Shown here: one piece after another, positions 12,280-22,625 of the stretch
Layout: each line of letters begins with the position of its first letter
Position numbering within the stretch: position 1 is the first letter of the stretch
Origin: Schistocerca nitens
Lineage: Eukaryota; Arthropoda; Insecta; Orthoptera; Acrididae
NCBI RefSeq assembly: GCF_023898315.1
Contig: NC_064621.1
Span: 126,393,521-126,457,520, forward strand
Direction of reading: 5' to 3'
Length of the DNA: 64,000 nucleotides
The notes under the pieces: model-generated
Told to the model about the DNA's origin: nothing
The model's input: only the letters and a program-made list of their open reading frames with translations
The model's database searches: none
Program-made: the position numbers and the translations under genes

Positions 12280-12456
12280 GTTATATGAGGATAGGACAGA
12301 TGGTCTGCCTTGGCATTGATGAAGGAACTATCCCAACATAAACCTCAAATGATGAAACCATGCGAAATCTGAATCAGGATGAACAGACAGAGCAAACTTC
12401 ATACTCCCCAAGTATGAGGTCAGTGTCTTTATCAACCGCAGTACCTCATTCAGTAG
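12280..12456 (-). mobile_element. Old tRNA-derived SINE, family 4, minus strand
   Basis: Read on the minus strand it gives GAGGTACTGCGGTTGATAAA, then a 'CACTGACCTCATACTTGGGG' segment, then 'CATCCTGATTCAGATTTCGC'. Next is a GGGATAGTTCC motif, in the same order as family 4 at 32258-32481 (GGCGCAGTGG, CACTGGACTCGCATTCGGG, CATCCTGATTTAGGTTTTCC, GGGATGGTTCC). Many differences mean it is an old copy. The ends are approximate. Confidence 0.6.
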
Positions 12457-12862
12457 ATACCTATTGTACAATTTTCTTCGATTTACACACACCTTGCACC
12501 TGATAACTCATAACATAAAACATAGTTTCCACAGCATCACTCTAAACACTAGGCAAGGATTGAGGTGAAGGAGACTGCAGGAGGGAAATAGATGCTGGAA
12601 AATGAGTCCCCTCCTATGCAATTCAGAAAATACGGTGTGTACTGGAGGATCCGGATGGGTTGAATTGGTAAACAGCTGTGTAGGTCAAGGATGTTTAACT
12701 GGAGCAGCATGTTTCCCAGCTGGACATTCCAACTGATCCTTTGCCACAGCTTGGCAGTGGCCATTTGCATTGCTGGATTGGTGATTCATAGTAAGACCCA
12801 CCAGAACACTGTCAAATAGTTAAAGTGAAATAGACACTAGTTATTTTTAAGAGAGATGGATT

Positions 12863-13156
12863 GTGGGAAGTGCTGGGCAGATACTGTGTCTGGGTTTTGT
12901 ACACAAAGATGCTCTTGTATTGGAGAGTTTAGGATTAATAGGGACAGCCATGGATATTGTACGGATTGGTTGGGCAGCAAAATACCATTATAAGAGAGTT
13001 AGAAAGGAAATTTACGATTCCTTGGCAGCTCATCGAGAAATAGTTTTGACAGAGGAAGGAGTAGTGTCTGCCTTCCATGAGGTGGTCATAATTTCAGCAC
13101 CTGACACTGTGTCAGACTCCATCAGTACTTGCCCATGCCCACACCAACTGCCTTAG
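12863..13156 (+). CDS. Unrecognised 97-residue open frame
   Basis: An uninterrupted ATG-initiated frame of 97 codons in an otherwise anonymous stretch. The product has a mixed, globular-looking composition (LGLIGTAMDIVRIGWAAKYH, then YKRVRKEIYDSLAAHREIVL) and a proline/cysteine-rich end. I recognise no domain, signal peptide or membrane segment, and there are no repeat ends around it. In AT-rich DNA of this size a frame of this length can occur by chance. It could be an exon or a TE remnant. Listed only so it is not lost. Confidence 0.15.
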   Translation: MGSAGQILCLGFVHKDALVLESLGLIGTAMDIVRIGWAAKYHYKRVRKEIYDSLAAHREIVLTEEGVVSAFHEVVIISAPDTVSDSISTCPCPHQLP

Positions 13157-13159
13157 TGC

Positions 13160-14290
13160 CAGCATATACAAGAATGTCAGGAAGTGAAGGGTGCAATAAT
13201 GGATCTTACTATTCTTTCTCTCTTTGTTCTTTTCTTTTTATACATGTAAGCCAACGGTAAAGTAAAAGTTATTTTGTACCAGAGATAATGTTTTTATACA
13301 ATAAAAGAGGAGAGATACTCCCTTCAATTGATTAATTTCTGTATCTTCACCTGTTTGTTTCTATAAGTGCTAGCGGGCGGATGTATGACTAGCCCCACCA
13401 TGCCAGTATTGTTTAGAAAATGTGCATTCCAATTGTATATTAAAAGGTGTTAGGAAAGTTATTAGAAAGGCAAGTTAAAAATTACATCAATAACACCCGT
13501 CTCTTCATCATTTCACCCATGCCTAGAATTCTGCATCATGCAGTTTCCATTATTTGTCTGTCTCCCATTTGATACCATTCAGTGCTAAGAACTGCAATGA
13601 ACCAAAAAACCAAGTTCGCTTTTTTTCTGTTAAGTACATTTTTTTATTGTCTGAAATGATAGTGGACACAATCCCTTGTTTTTGTATGAGAAGAAAAATG
13701 TATGGGAACTGATGAAATCTGCCTGACTTCTTTCTGATTTGGACAGAAAATATGGGAAATGGGGACTAAGCAGTTAAAATGTTCTCAACACACAAGAGTT
13801 ACCTGTGTTATCACCATATGCATTTTCGTCTACTGATAGCCTTCACTCTCTGGTTATCTAGAAACTAGATAGTAGCTGACTGGAGGAGTGTATCATCCAA
13901 AAAGTAATGATTTTGCCTCATTGTAACTGAAACAAGGAGTCGAGTGTACTGATGACCAAACGAGGCATTTGACTCACAATATATTTTACTGGTCTGATGA
14001 ACTCTGTCACAGCACAGCTGCCATCTAAATCGCATGATATTGATCACATAAAAGATGTATGGCACTCAATGGAACAGCATGTGAAACATAAACAAACATC
14101 CCCACAATTTCAGACTTCTGTAGCATATAATCATTAACGTGTGGTTTCAGCTGAATATGGCATATATGAAGAAACCAGTGCACTCTCTTCCTCTTTGAGC
14201 TGAAGGCATTATGAGGGCTAGAGTAGTGCTATGCTGTGCTAACATGATAACCCTGTGTGCTGATGTAGTAGGAAGATACAAAGACAATAT
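13160..14290. other. No gene recognised
   Basis: Anonymous AT-rich sequence with no convincing open frame or repeat structure. Confidence 0.5.
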
Positions 14291-14294
14291 TATA

Positions 14295-15586
14295 TGAGGT
14301 GCTATCCAAAATTTTCGTGACTGGTGCTGCCGTCTGCTGAAAATCTTACCTTTTGACTAATGGTCACAATTACCCTCGAAGTAGTTCCCATCCGCAAGTA
14401 CACACCAGTCCCAGCACTTCTGACACTGGTCAAACATTTTCTGGAAGTCCTGTTCTTTGAGTGTGTTTGTCACTGCCAGCCATGCTTCTTGAATCCTCGT
14501 AGTGTCGAACCAACAGCCTTTCAACTTGTTTCAGTTTTGGGAATAGCGCGAAGTCGCAAGGTGCCAAATCTGGAGAGTATGGTGGGTGGGGTACAACTGC
14601 CATGTTGTTTTTTTTTTTTTTTTTTTTGCCAAAAAGGTCCTGGTGAGCAAGAACGTGTGACAGGGCCCATTGTCGTGATGCAGCAGTCAGTTCCCTTGAC
14701 GCCATAGTTTGGGGCCGTTGTCACCGCATGTTTTCATGGAGCTGTCACAGTAGTACGCAGAATTCACTGTTCTGTTGGGTGGGACGAATTTTTTGTGAAC
14801 AATTCCCTTGGTATCAAAGAAAATGATGATCATGATCTTCACCTTGCTCTTCACCTATCTCGCTTTTTTGGGTCTTGGAGAGCCTGGGCTCTTCCACTGG
14901 GATGATTGTTGCTTTGTCTCTGGGTCAACCATAAATCCAGCTCTCATTGCCGGTGAAAACCTGTGACAAGAAGGTTGGATCATCAGATGTGGTCTGATGA
15001 AGGCCCGTGCACACTTCAACATGCTGTGCCTTCTGATCAGCAGTCAAGGTCCTTGGCACAAATTTTGCAGCGACACGATGCATGCCCAATTCATGCAACC
15101 AATACCCACTTCATCTGCAAGGTCTTGAATGGTTCGACATTGATCTACACAAACCAATTGTTGAACTTTGGCAACAATGTCTGGCATTGTGTGGCTAACG
15201 GGCCTTCCACTGTGAGAATTATCTTCGATGTCTGTACAGCCAGCCCTGAACCAAACGAGCCACTCAAACACATCTATACGGCTCATGCTCTGTCCCCCAA
15301 ACACTTCTTGAACCATTGCAAGGGTCTCTGTAGCACTTTTCCCGAGATTCACACAGAATTTGATACACATGCACTGTTATGTTCGCAGATCCATTGTAAA
15401 ATCGCCACACACCAAACAGAGTATTACGGAAATCACTGTGGACACACAACACTTCATCCCAGCTGAATGCCACTCCACACACTGACTCATCAGATATGCA
15501 GCTCTTGCCACTTAGTGGTGCAAAGATCTACTACTCCTACTTTCCAGATTGCAGCACCAGTCCCGAAAATTTTGGATTCCACGTCG
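14295..15586 (-). mobile_element. Decayed mariner-like element, minus strand
   Basis: The inverted terminal repeats match well: one end reads GGTGCTATCCAAAATTTTCG and the other, on the opposite strand, CGTGGAATCCAAAATTTTCG, both continuing into ACTGGTGCTG. TA flanks the element at 14293-14294 and 15587-15588. On the minus strand, 15370-15044 encodes the N-terminal HTH part (CIKFCVNLGKSATETLAMVQ, VFEWLVWFRAG, HSGRP). Fragments around 14800-14640 match the middle of the transposase (IVHKKFVPPNRTVNSAYY, then HHDNGPCH, the second Asp). 14705-14430 contains PPYSPDLAPCDFALFPKLK with the third Asp, as in DD34D mariners. Frameshifts, an internal A run and gaps show it is dead. Confidence 0.88.
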
Positions 15587-15604
15587 TACAATATAGAAAG
15601 GAGA

Positions 15605-16405
15605 CAATATTATGGAAAGGGAGTCAGAAGTAGAAACCAAGGTGAAAGATAAGAGTCTGCAAGAAGAATATGTCAAAGAATTCTATAATCTAAGTCATAA
15701 CAAGGGACCTGAAGTAGACAATGTCCTCTCAGAATCATTAAGATCCTTGGTAGAACACTGCATGAAGAAACTATTTTGCTTGGTATGCAAGGTAAATAAG
15801 AGGAAATAACCTTGGACATCAAGATGAGAGAAATACTCTCATTTCTAAAGAACACAGGTTCTGAAAGGAGTGGACATTACAGATAAGAAACTTTATCAAA
15901 AATATTGACACAGATCGTTTACAGAAGAATGGAAAAACTTGTATAATCTGATCTCAGAGAAAAGTTTGTGGTCCAAAGAAATATAGGAACATGACACAAT
16001 ACTCACAATATAACATATCTAACAAGACAGACTGAAAAATGGCAGAAAAAGCTTTTGACAGCATTAAGTGGGATAAACTTCAAATGAAGCTTCTGAAATG
16101 TAATGCTCCACATGAATGCTGAAGATTAGATAGGTGAATTGAAAACTAATTAGGAGATTTAAATCTTACTGGATTGGAAAGAAATTTGACAGTTTTTACT
16201 GAAAAGAAGGTCTTGCTTCATAGTACACTGTGAGTTATCAAGGAATTGCCAGTATGGTAATGGAGGTATATTTAAGGATTGACTATGGGAAGTACATTAA
16301 AGCGGGTGTAATCTGCTTTAATTGTGTAGAGATGAAGTTTACACAGGATAGAATAGCATGGAGAGCTGCATCAAACCACTGAAGACCACAACAACAATCA
16401 CACAA
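15605..16405 (+). pseudogene. Old RTE LINE fragment
   Basis: Near 15690-15760 the translation includes LSHNKGPEVDNVLSESLRSL, comparable to the 'LSRNKAPGVDNIPLELL' RT segment in the full RTE copy. Around 15915 there is a QIVYRRMEKL-like stretch. The 3' end at 16335-16400 reads TACACAGGATAGAATAGCATGG, then GAGAGCTGCATCAAACCACTGAAGACC and a CAACAACAA tail, as in the RTE 3' ends at 11340-11412 and 32980. Internal deletions and stops are frequent. It is in the same family as 9809 and 32933 but older. Confidence 0.7.
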
Positions 16406-16439
16406 AGGCTGTTAGTGGCAGTCCCTAGGAAATGAGACA

Positions 16440-18170
16440 TTAACTGAAATTGAGGCTAGCAAAGCAAAAGCTGAAATGCTCAACTCCATTTTCAAATGTT
16501 CATTTATAAGGGGGGAAAAAAACCACAGGAGAACTGCCCCAATTTAATCCTCATACCGTCAAAAAGATGTTTGTGGTGGTGAGGAATAGCTGAAATCATT
16601 AAAACTGAACAAAGCTCCAGGGCCTGATGGAATTGCTGAAGGTTCTATACTGAATTTGTGGCTGTTAGCCCCTCTTCTACCTATAAAGTATCATAGATCC
16701 TCTGAACAAATAAACCATACCCAGTTCTTGGAAAAAGGTGCAGGTGTCACAAGCATCTGCAAGAATGGTGGTAAAAGTGATCCACAAAACTACTGTCCAA
16801 TATGCTTGACATTTATTTGTTGTAGAATCTTAGTACACATTCTGAACTCAAACATAACGAGGTATCTTGAACAGAGTGACTTTCGCAATGCCAACAAACA
16901 TGGATTTCGAAAACATCGATCATGTGAATCCCAACTCACACATTTCTCACATAAATACTGAAAGGTTTGGAGTAGGGCAACCAGATAGATGAAGTATGTC
17001 TCGATGTCAGAAAAGCATTTGACTCGGTACTATAGCTATTCTTATTGTCAAAAGTACAATCATATTGGACATCAAGTGAAATTTGTCACTGGATTGAGGA
17101 CTTTTTGCTAGGGAGGACACATCATGTTATCTTGGATGGATAGTCGTCATCAGATGTAGAAGTAACTTCAGGTATGCCCCAGGGTAAGGTGTTGGGATCC
17201 TTGCTGTTCATTTATGTATTAATGACCTTGAAGACAATGTTAATAGTAACCTCAAACTTTTTGCAGCTGATGCAGTTATCTATAATGAAGTACTATCTGA
17301 CAGAAGCTGCATGAATATTCAGTCAGATATTGATAAGATTTCAGACTGGCAACTCGCTGTAAGTGTTCAGAAATGTAAGACTGTGCACTTCACAAAATGA
17401 AAAAACATATTATCCTATGACTATAATATCAGTGAGTCACTGTTAAAATTGGCCAGCTCATATAAATACATGGGTGTAACACTTTTTATGGATATGAAAT
17501 GGAATGATAACATAGGTTCAGCCATGGGTAAAACAGGTGGTAGACTTCTGTTTATTAGTAGAATGCTGGAGACGTGCAGCCAATCTACAAAGGAGATTGC
17601 TTACAAATCACTAGTGCAACTTGTTCTAGAATATTGTTCAAGTGTGTGAGGCCCATACCAGATAGGACTTGACTTGGGATATTGAATGTATACAGAGAAG
17701 GCCAGCACAGGTTTGTATAATCTGTGGGAGAATGTCCGCGAGATACTGAAGAAACTGAATTTGAAGATATAGGCAAACTATGCTGAGAAGGTCTAGCAAC
17801 GAAGTGTCAAGAACCATCTTTAAATGATGGCTCTGGGAATATACTACAACCCACTATGTATTGGCCGGCCGGTGTGGCCGTGCTGTTCTAGGCGCTTCAG
17901 TCTGGATCCGCGTGACCGCTACGGTCGCAGGTTTGAATCCTGCCTTGGGCATGGATGTGTGTGATGTCCTTAGGTTAGTTAGGTTTAAGTAGTTCTACGT
18001 TCTAGGGGACTGATGACCATAGATGTTAAGTCCCATAGTGCTCAGAGCCATTTGAACCCTATGTATTGCTCACATAGGAATCATGAAGATAAGATTAAAA
18101 TAATTATCGCACACACGAAAGCATTCAATCATTCTTCCTGTTCTGCATATGTAAATGGAATGGGATGAAA
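16440..18170 (+). pseudogene. Jockey/CR1-like LINE, degenerate RT region and 3' end
   Basis: Recognisable RT blocks appear in several frames. LNKAPGPDGIAEGS (~16605), a stretch like NYRPISLTS..CRILVHILNSN followed by HGFRKHRSCESQLTHFSH (~16785-16955), and a motif B/C region with SGMPQGKVLGS.LF (~17170-17215). After that SYKYMGVTLFMDMKWNDNIG (~17455-17515) is the typical segment following the RT, with a 66-residue open frame at 17449-17649. The 3' end (ATAGGAATCATGAAGATAAG, CACACGAAAGCATTCAA) runs to about 18170. A family-1 SINE interrupts the 3' UTR. Multiple stops show the copy is dead. A 3' fragment of the same family lies at 1280-1510. Confidence 0.75.
17864..18058 (+). mobile_element. tRNA-derived SINE, family 1
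   Basis: Head with GTGTGGCCGTGCTGTTCTAG and B box GGTTTGAATCC, and the standard family body. Target duplication CTATGTATTG at 17854-17863 and 18059-18068, inside the LINE 3' UTR. Confidence 0.93.
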
Positions 18171-18859
18171 CCCTTGATTTGATTTAATTTTATCAGGGAA
18201 GGAAAAATAACACTGGTCAAGCCTGCTGCTGCCCACACTTCGGGTCTGGTTGATCTGAATATTCTGTGCCTTTTAATCTGCAATGCCTTGCATTCGAAGA
18301 TCAAATGTGATGTGGTTTCCTCATCCACACCACACATCCTACATTTGGAGTCTTCTTCCATTATCCCCATTGTATGCAGGCGTCTTTTGAAATTCCAATG
18401 GCCTATCAATAGCATAACCATGAGTTTCATTTCTCTTCTGTTCAAGCCAAGGATTGAGAAACATGTCTTAGAACATGACTGTGGCATCAGTACGTTGCCA
18501 TGTTTTTGCTTTTGGACCTTAGCCCAATATTCTACATGCTGTCCCCTCGTCCAGTCTCGTAGTTTTATTTTGGTCAATACCTTGGTGATTGTCAGGACAG
18601 GTTCTGGTCCAATAAATGGTGTCATTGCCCCTACCCTGGCCAACCTATCGGCTTGCTCATTACCACTAAGCCCGGCAGGGACCCATAATATGTTTACCCT
18701 ATTGCTTTCCTCTAGCTCCACAAGGACTTTGTGGCGTTCTGCCATGATCTTTGATCTTGTTGCAGAGGCTGCCAGTGCTTTCAGGGCTGCTTGGCTGTCT
18801 GAATAAATGAAAAATCTACGACTTCTGTAGCACATCCGCAAATTCTCCTCCACGCACAC
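18125..18859 (-). pseudogene. LINE RNase H domain plus C-terminal zinc motif
   Basis: A 244-residue open frame. FFIYSDSQAALKAL near residues 16-29 holds an acidic residue typical of RNase H. VNILWVPAGLSGNEQADRLA near 54-73 contains the C-terminal Asp block (GNEQADRLAR; the usual form is WVPGHSGI.GNE.AD). Near residue 170, CRMCGVDEETTSHLIFEC is a Cys-x2-Cys-x8-His-x4-Cys cluster like those at the end of many LINE polyproteins. RNase H in these elements removes RNA from the RNA-DNA hybrid. The last codons run across the LINE boundary, so the native end is probably near 18175. It is unlikely to act alone since the RT is missing. Confidence 0.75.
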
Positions 18860-21190
18860 CCTAACAGCAGGTATTTCTGCTTGAAACAGTGACCATCTTC
18901 CCTAGAGAGATTGCACTCTATAGCCTTGGCTGAACCCTGTCTACTCCGGATCCAACACCTTGGTCTGTTTTCGAACTGTTAGTGAACCAGACTATGTCCC
19001 AAGTACGGTGTCGAAATTTGTTCTCCCAGAGCTCCCTACTTCCAACTACTGCATTGAAAGGCTTGTTGAAGCAGCTGAGAGTTGTTATATAGTTGGCCAG
19101 CATTACCCCAACCATACCTATGTCTACCTCACTCAGTATTTTAGTGTGAGATCCTGGATATCCCAGTGAGTTCAAGTTTTTGCCAGTCTTCAACCTGTCT
19201 GCTCCAGACGCTGCCACCATCTTTACCCACAGGTGTCGTGGGGGCATGCCCAGTATAGTTCCCATCCCAGCAGTGGGTGTGCAGCTAATTCCACCTGTAA
19301 TGGCTAAGCAGGCCAATCTTTGCACCTTAGCAAGCTTCTTAGCTGGTACCTGCTCTTCTACCTTTCTCCACCATAATGTAGCCCTATAAGGGATTGTAAG
19401 TATTACTACCGTGGTGTATATCCGGTACATACACTTGGTGGTCTCCAAGCCATGCAGCTCTGCATGGATTCGAAGGTCATGTTGCTAAAAGCCCCTTTGA
19501 TGTCCAAGATGATGCAGAGGGCTATTTCCTTAAAGTGTAGTGCTTTCTCCACCTTCCTGGGGTGGAGTGCAGTTTCACACGCTTTTACTAGTAGGAATCC
19601 ATGTTAGTTTATGTCTAGAGGGACCCTATTCAACTTCCTCTCCCGAACATGCATGTTGACCAGTTTTTCTGAAGAAAGGACAGACTGATCTAAGTTATTA
19701 GCTAGAAGAAATTCTAGAAGATTCGCACCTGTGCTGTTGGTGTCTGTGCTGCTCCGCACTAAGTTGTGGGCATTAGCATTGCATCCAACCAATAGTTGGT
19801 CACTCTGTTGTGCTCAGGCTTCCATCAGTCTGCTCACCTACTGAGAAAGAGGGGCACTGTCCTCATAAGGAAGTTATGCCGAAGCCATTACAAACTCCCT
19901 CATGATACCTTCTTTACATTGCAGCATCTGATGGTCACTAAGTCCCTAGAACAGAAGTCCACCATCGGTATGTAGGGGATTTAATTTTTTTACATAAATA
20001 CACGTTTTGGAGTTCTTTATATTTTGAGCATAAAGGTACTTACCTCCAGTGCCACTGAGGTCTGATACATGCCCTTTATATAAATAGGATTCCAGAATCA
20101 GAACCGTGTCCACTTCTTGTCTTCCCAGAAGGTGACTCTGGGCAGCACTGGCCACTTTACTGTGTTGCAGATTTATTTGCAGCACGTTCTGTCTCCATCT
20201 TGTCGCCATGGTCGCTTCTGATGTCTGTAATTAGCCTGACAGCAACCTGTGAGAACCCCAAGAATAGTCTCAGGTCCTGCTCCCGCATTGCCTCCAGGGA
20301 CTTCTCTCTGACTTCCACCACAACGGTTTGGCTGTTTGGTGCAACCTTCCAGCTGATTACCTTCCAACCCTCTGTCCAAACCTTTCGGTTTTAAGACCCT
20401 ATTTTCTCAATCAGAGTCTCTGGAGAGGTTTCCTTAAGGAGTTTTGGCACGCAGATTAATATCTCTGTGGTCCTAAAGAGGTCAGCCACTGTCTATACCA
20501 GCAGCTTTGCATCTTCCCATGGTGATATTAGGGGCACCGTTTCCTTAAGCCAGTCTGCTGTAGCTACTCCCTCACATACAAAGATAAGAGCACTGTGATC
20601 CAGATAGACTCTCCTGAATTTGTGTCCTGGACCAGCGTCCCTCCACTAGTCTTCTCAAAGAGAGCCATCTGCACGAAATCCTCCTGCTGTGAGCTGATCT
20701 TGACCAGTGGATAGCCTTACTGGATAACCACCATCCTAAAGCTGAGACTGCAGTACTATGGGTCTATTTCCCTATTTCTTGCCTCAGTTTTTTCTGGATA
20801 TGCTTATCCTGAGAAGTGGAAGTCTTAGATTCCTCGTTCTCTTACTGCCTGCGCTCGATGTAGAAGGGATTTCATACCCCCCTTCGCCCTGAGACAGTCT
20901 TTTCTCGGAGATCTTGAACTCAAGCCCTTTTAATTCCCTCCACTTTTGTTTAGGAAGCCACTTTCTTCCTTCATTTAGCTTTTGTTCTCTAAGAAGTTGC
21001 TTCCTATGAGCCCCAGACGAATCTTTGATCTGAATCTGGTGCCAACTTCTTAGTAACAATTCCTACTTCTTGAACAGGTCTGTCCCCCTATTCAACTGAG
21101 AGGACATTTTCCATCGGTCCCAGCCCCAATGTCTCAACTTACCCCTCAGTATTACCACTTTCATTCGTGTCCATTTTGGTCTCACATGAG
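18175..21190 (-). mobile_element. RNase H-bearing LINE (I/LOA/R1-like), internally deleted
   Basis: On the minus strand the order is ORF1 remnant, endonuclease, a scrap of RT, then the post-RT and RNase H regions. 21059-20784 and 20379-20173 look like a charged ORF1 product. 20209-19946 begins the endonuclease part (NVLQINLQHSKVASAA, then DTVLILESYL). 19792-19604 has CNANAHN in the place of the endonuclease GDFNAHN box. About 19590-19490 carries CIILDIKGAFSNM, RT motif A. The following frame (19448-18918) starts beyond the RT active site, so most of the RT has been deleted. 18859-18125 encodes the RNase H domain. The element reads into LINE sequence at its 3' side. The superclade is inferred from the presence of RNase H and the zinc motif. 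Confidence 0.75.
18918..19448 (-). pseudogene. LINE post-RT segment
   Basis: A 176-residue open frame, beginning IYTTVVILTIPYRATLWWRK and continuing with KKLAKVQRLACLAITGGISC, PTAGMGTILGMPPRH and LWVKMVAASGADRL. This is the characteristic stretch between RT and RNase H in I/R1/Jockey-type LINEs (usually '..LLYGAEVW....L..VQR...R.I...RT.ST.AL..L.G..PL'). It lies in the same orientation just upstream of the RNase H frame, about 60 bp apart, with stops between. RT motifs B and C are absent. Confidence 0.7.
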
Positions 21191-21447
21191 TTGGGGATTT
21201 AATTGGTCGACGCCATGGAACTCCCACACGGTGCATGGCTAATTACTCTGGGAGGTTACCTGGTATTCCTGAGGCTCTGCTCACAGCACATCTTCCCCTC
21301 AGTACAGATTGCATCCCATGTTGTGTTGGGTATTGAGGTGTTGGGAAAGGACAAGGAATGGATGTGGGACAACAGATCGTTGTGGGACACAGTCTGGTCC
21401 ATCAACCAAGACCTTACTGACCATAGGTCCCTCCAGCAGGCATAGAC
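21191..21447. other. No gene recognised
   Basis: Between the RNase H LINE and the Tc1 remnant. It may be the LINE's 5' end, but I could not assign it. Confidence 0.4.
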
Positions 21448-22441
21448 CTCAGCTTCATGTTAACACACAAGTTTCCCTACTCGCATGGACAGTGCTACTT
21501 CTTGTAGTCCATTAGCAGCCCTTTTCAATCTATCCCAGGCATGTTCGATAGGGTTCATGTCTGGAGGACATGCTGGCCTCTCTAGTCGCGCCATTACAGT
21601 TCCTTCCATGACCACCAACAGTGTACGTCGGCCCCACATAATGCCACCCCAAAATAACAGGGAACCTCCACCTTGCTCCACACACTGGACAGTGTGTCTG
21701 AGGCGTTCAGCCTGACCCGGTTACCTCCAAACACATCTCTGATGAATGTCTGGTTGAAGGCATATGCGACACTCATCGGTGAAGAAAACATGATGCCAAT
21801 CCTGAACAGTCCAATCGGCTTGTTGTTGGGCCCATCTGTACTACACTGCATGGTGTCATGGTTGCGAAGATGGACATTGTCATGGATGTCAGGAGTGAAG
21901 TTGTGCATCATGCAGCCTATTGCTCACAGTTTGAATTGTATCACGACGTCCTGTGGCTAAACAAATAGCATTATTAAACGTGGTGGCATTGCTGTCAGGA
22001 TTCCTCTGAGCCATAATCTGTAGGTAGCGGTCATACACTCCAGTAGTAGCCCAGCAGTTTCTGTATCTCCTCCATGTCCGAACAACATCGCTTTGGTTTA
22101 CTCTGAGACGCCTGGACACTTCCCCTTGTTGAGAGCCCTTCCTGGCACAAAGTAACTGTGCAGACGCGATCGAATGGTGGTGTTGACCATATAGGCATGG
22201 TTGAACTACAGACAGCACGAACTGTGTACCTCATTCCTGGTGGAATGACTGTAACTGATCAGCTGTCAGACCCCCTCCGTCTAATAGGTGCTGCTTATGC
22301 ATGGTTGTTTACATCTTTGGGATGGTTTAGTGACATCTCTGAACAGTCAAAGGGACTGTGTCTGATACAGTATCCACAGTTACGTCTTTCCTCCGGATTT
22401 CTGGGAACTGGGGTGATGCAAAACGTTTTTAATGTGTGTAC
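21448..22441 (-). pseudogene. Decayed Tc1-like element lacking the second catalytic Asp region
   Basis: Minus-strand fragments run from N- to C-terminus. 22218-21889 contains an HTH-like GEVSRRLRVNQSDVVRTWRR. 21911-21594 includes FNQTFIRDVFGGNRVRLNA and VPCYFGVALCG. 21681-21460 reads SLLFWGGIMWGRRTLLVVME, then GTVMARLERPACPPDMNPIE and HAWDRLKRAANG. In related Tc1 proteins about 40 residues, including the 'QQDNARPH' box, separate the 'GTL/GTV' block from the 'SPD..PIEH' block. Here they are directly joined, so a deletion removed the second Asp. The probable right end is near 22416-22441 (GATGCAAAACG, TGTGTGTA). Terminal repeats were not paired. Confidence 0.7.
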
Positions 22442-22625
22442 ATACGAGTTTGATAATGTGCATGGTTCACAGCATGCAGTGCTAACCCTTACCATTCACC
22501 AACAAGTTTACGTCAGTGCCACCAGGTGGTAGCACACTGCATTAGACTTTTATGTATGCTCGCTTGGCATGAATCCCACTAGGCAGTAGCACACTCTGCA
22601 GACATGCGAATTCACTCGCTATATA

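Noticed and set aside
14963..15466. 167-residue plus-strand frame
   Set aside because: Antisense of the mariner N-terminal region.
18288..18806. 172-residue plus-strand frame opposite the LINE RNase H
   Set aside because: Shadow of the minus-strand RNase H frame.
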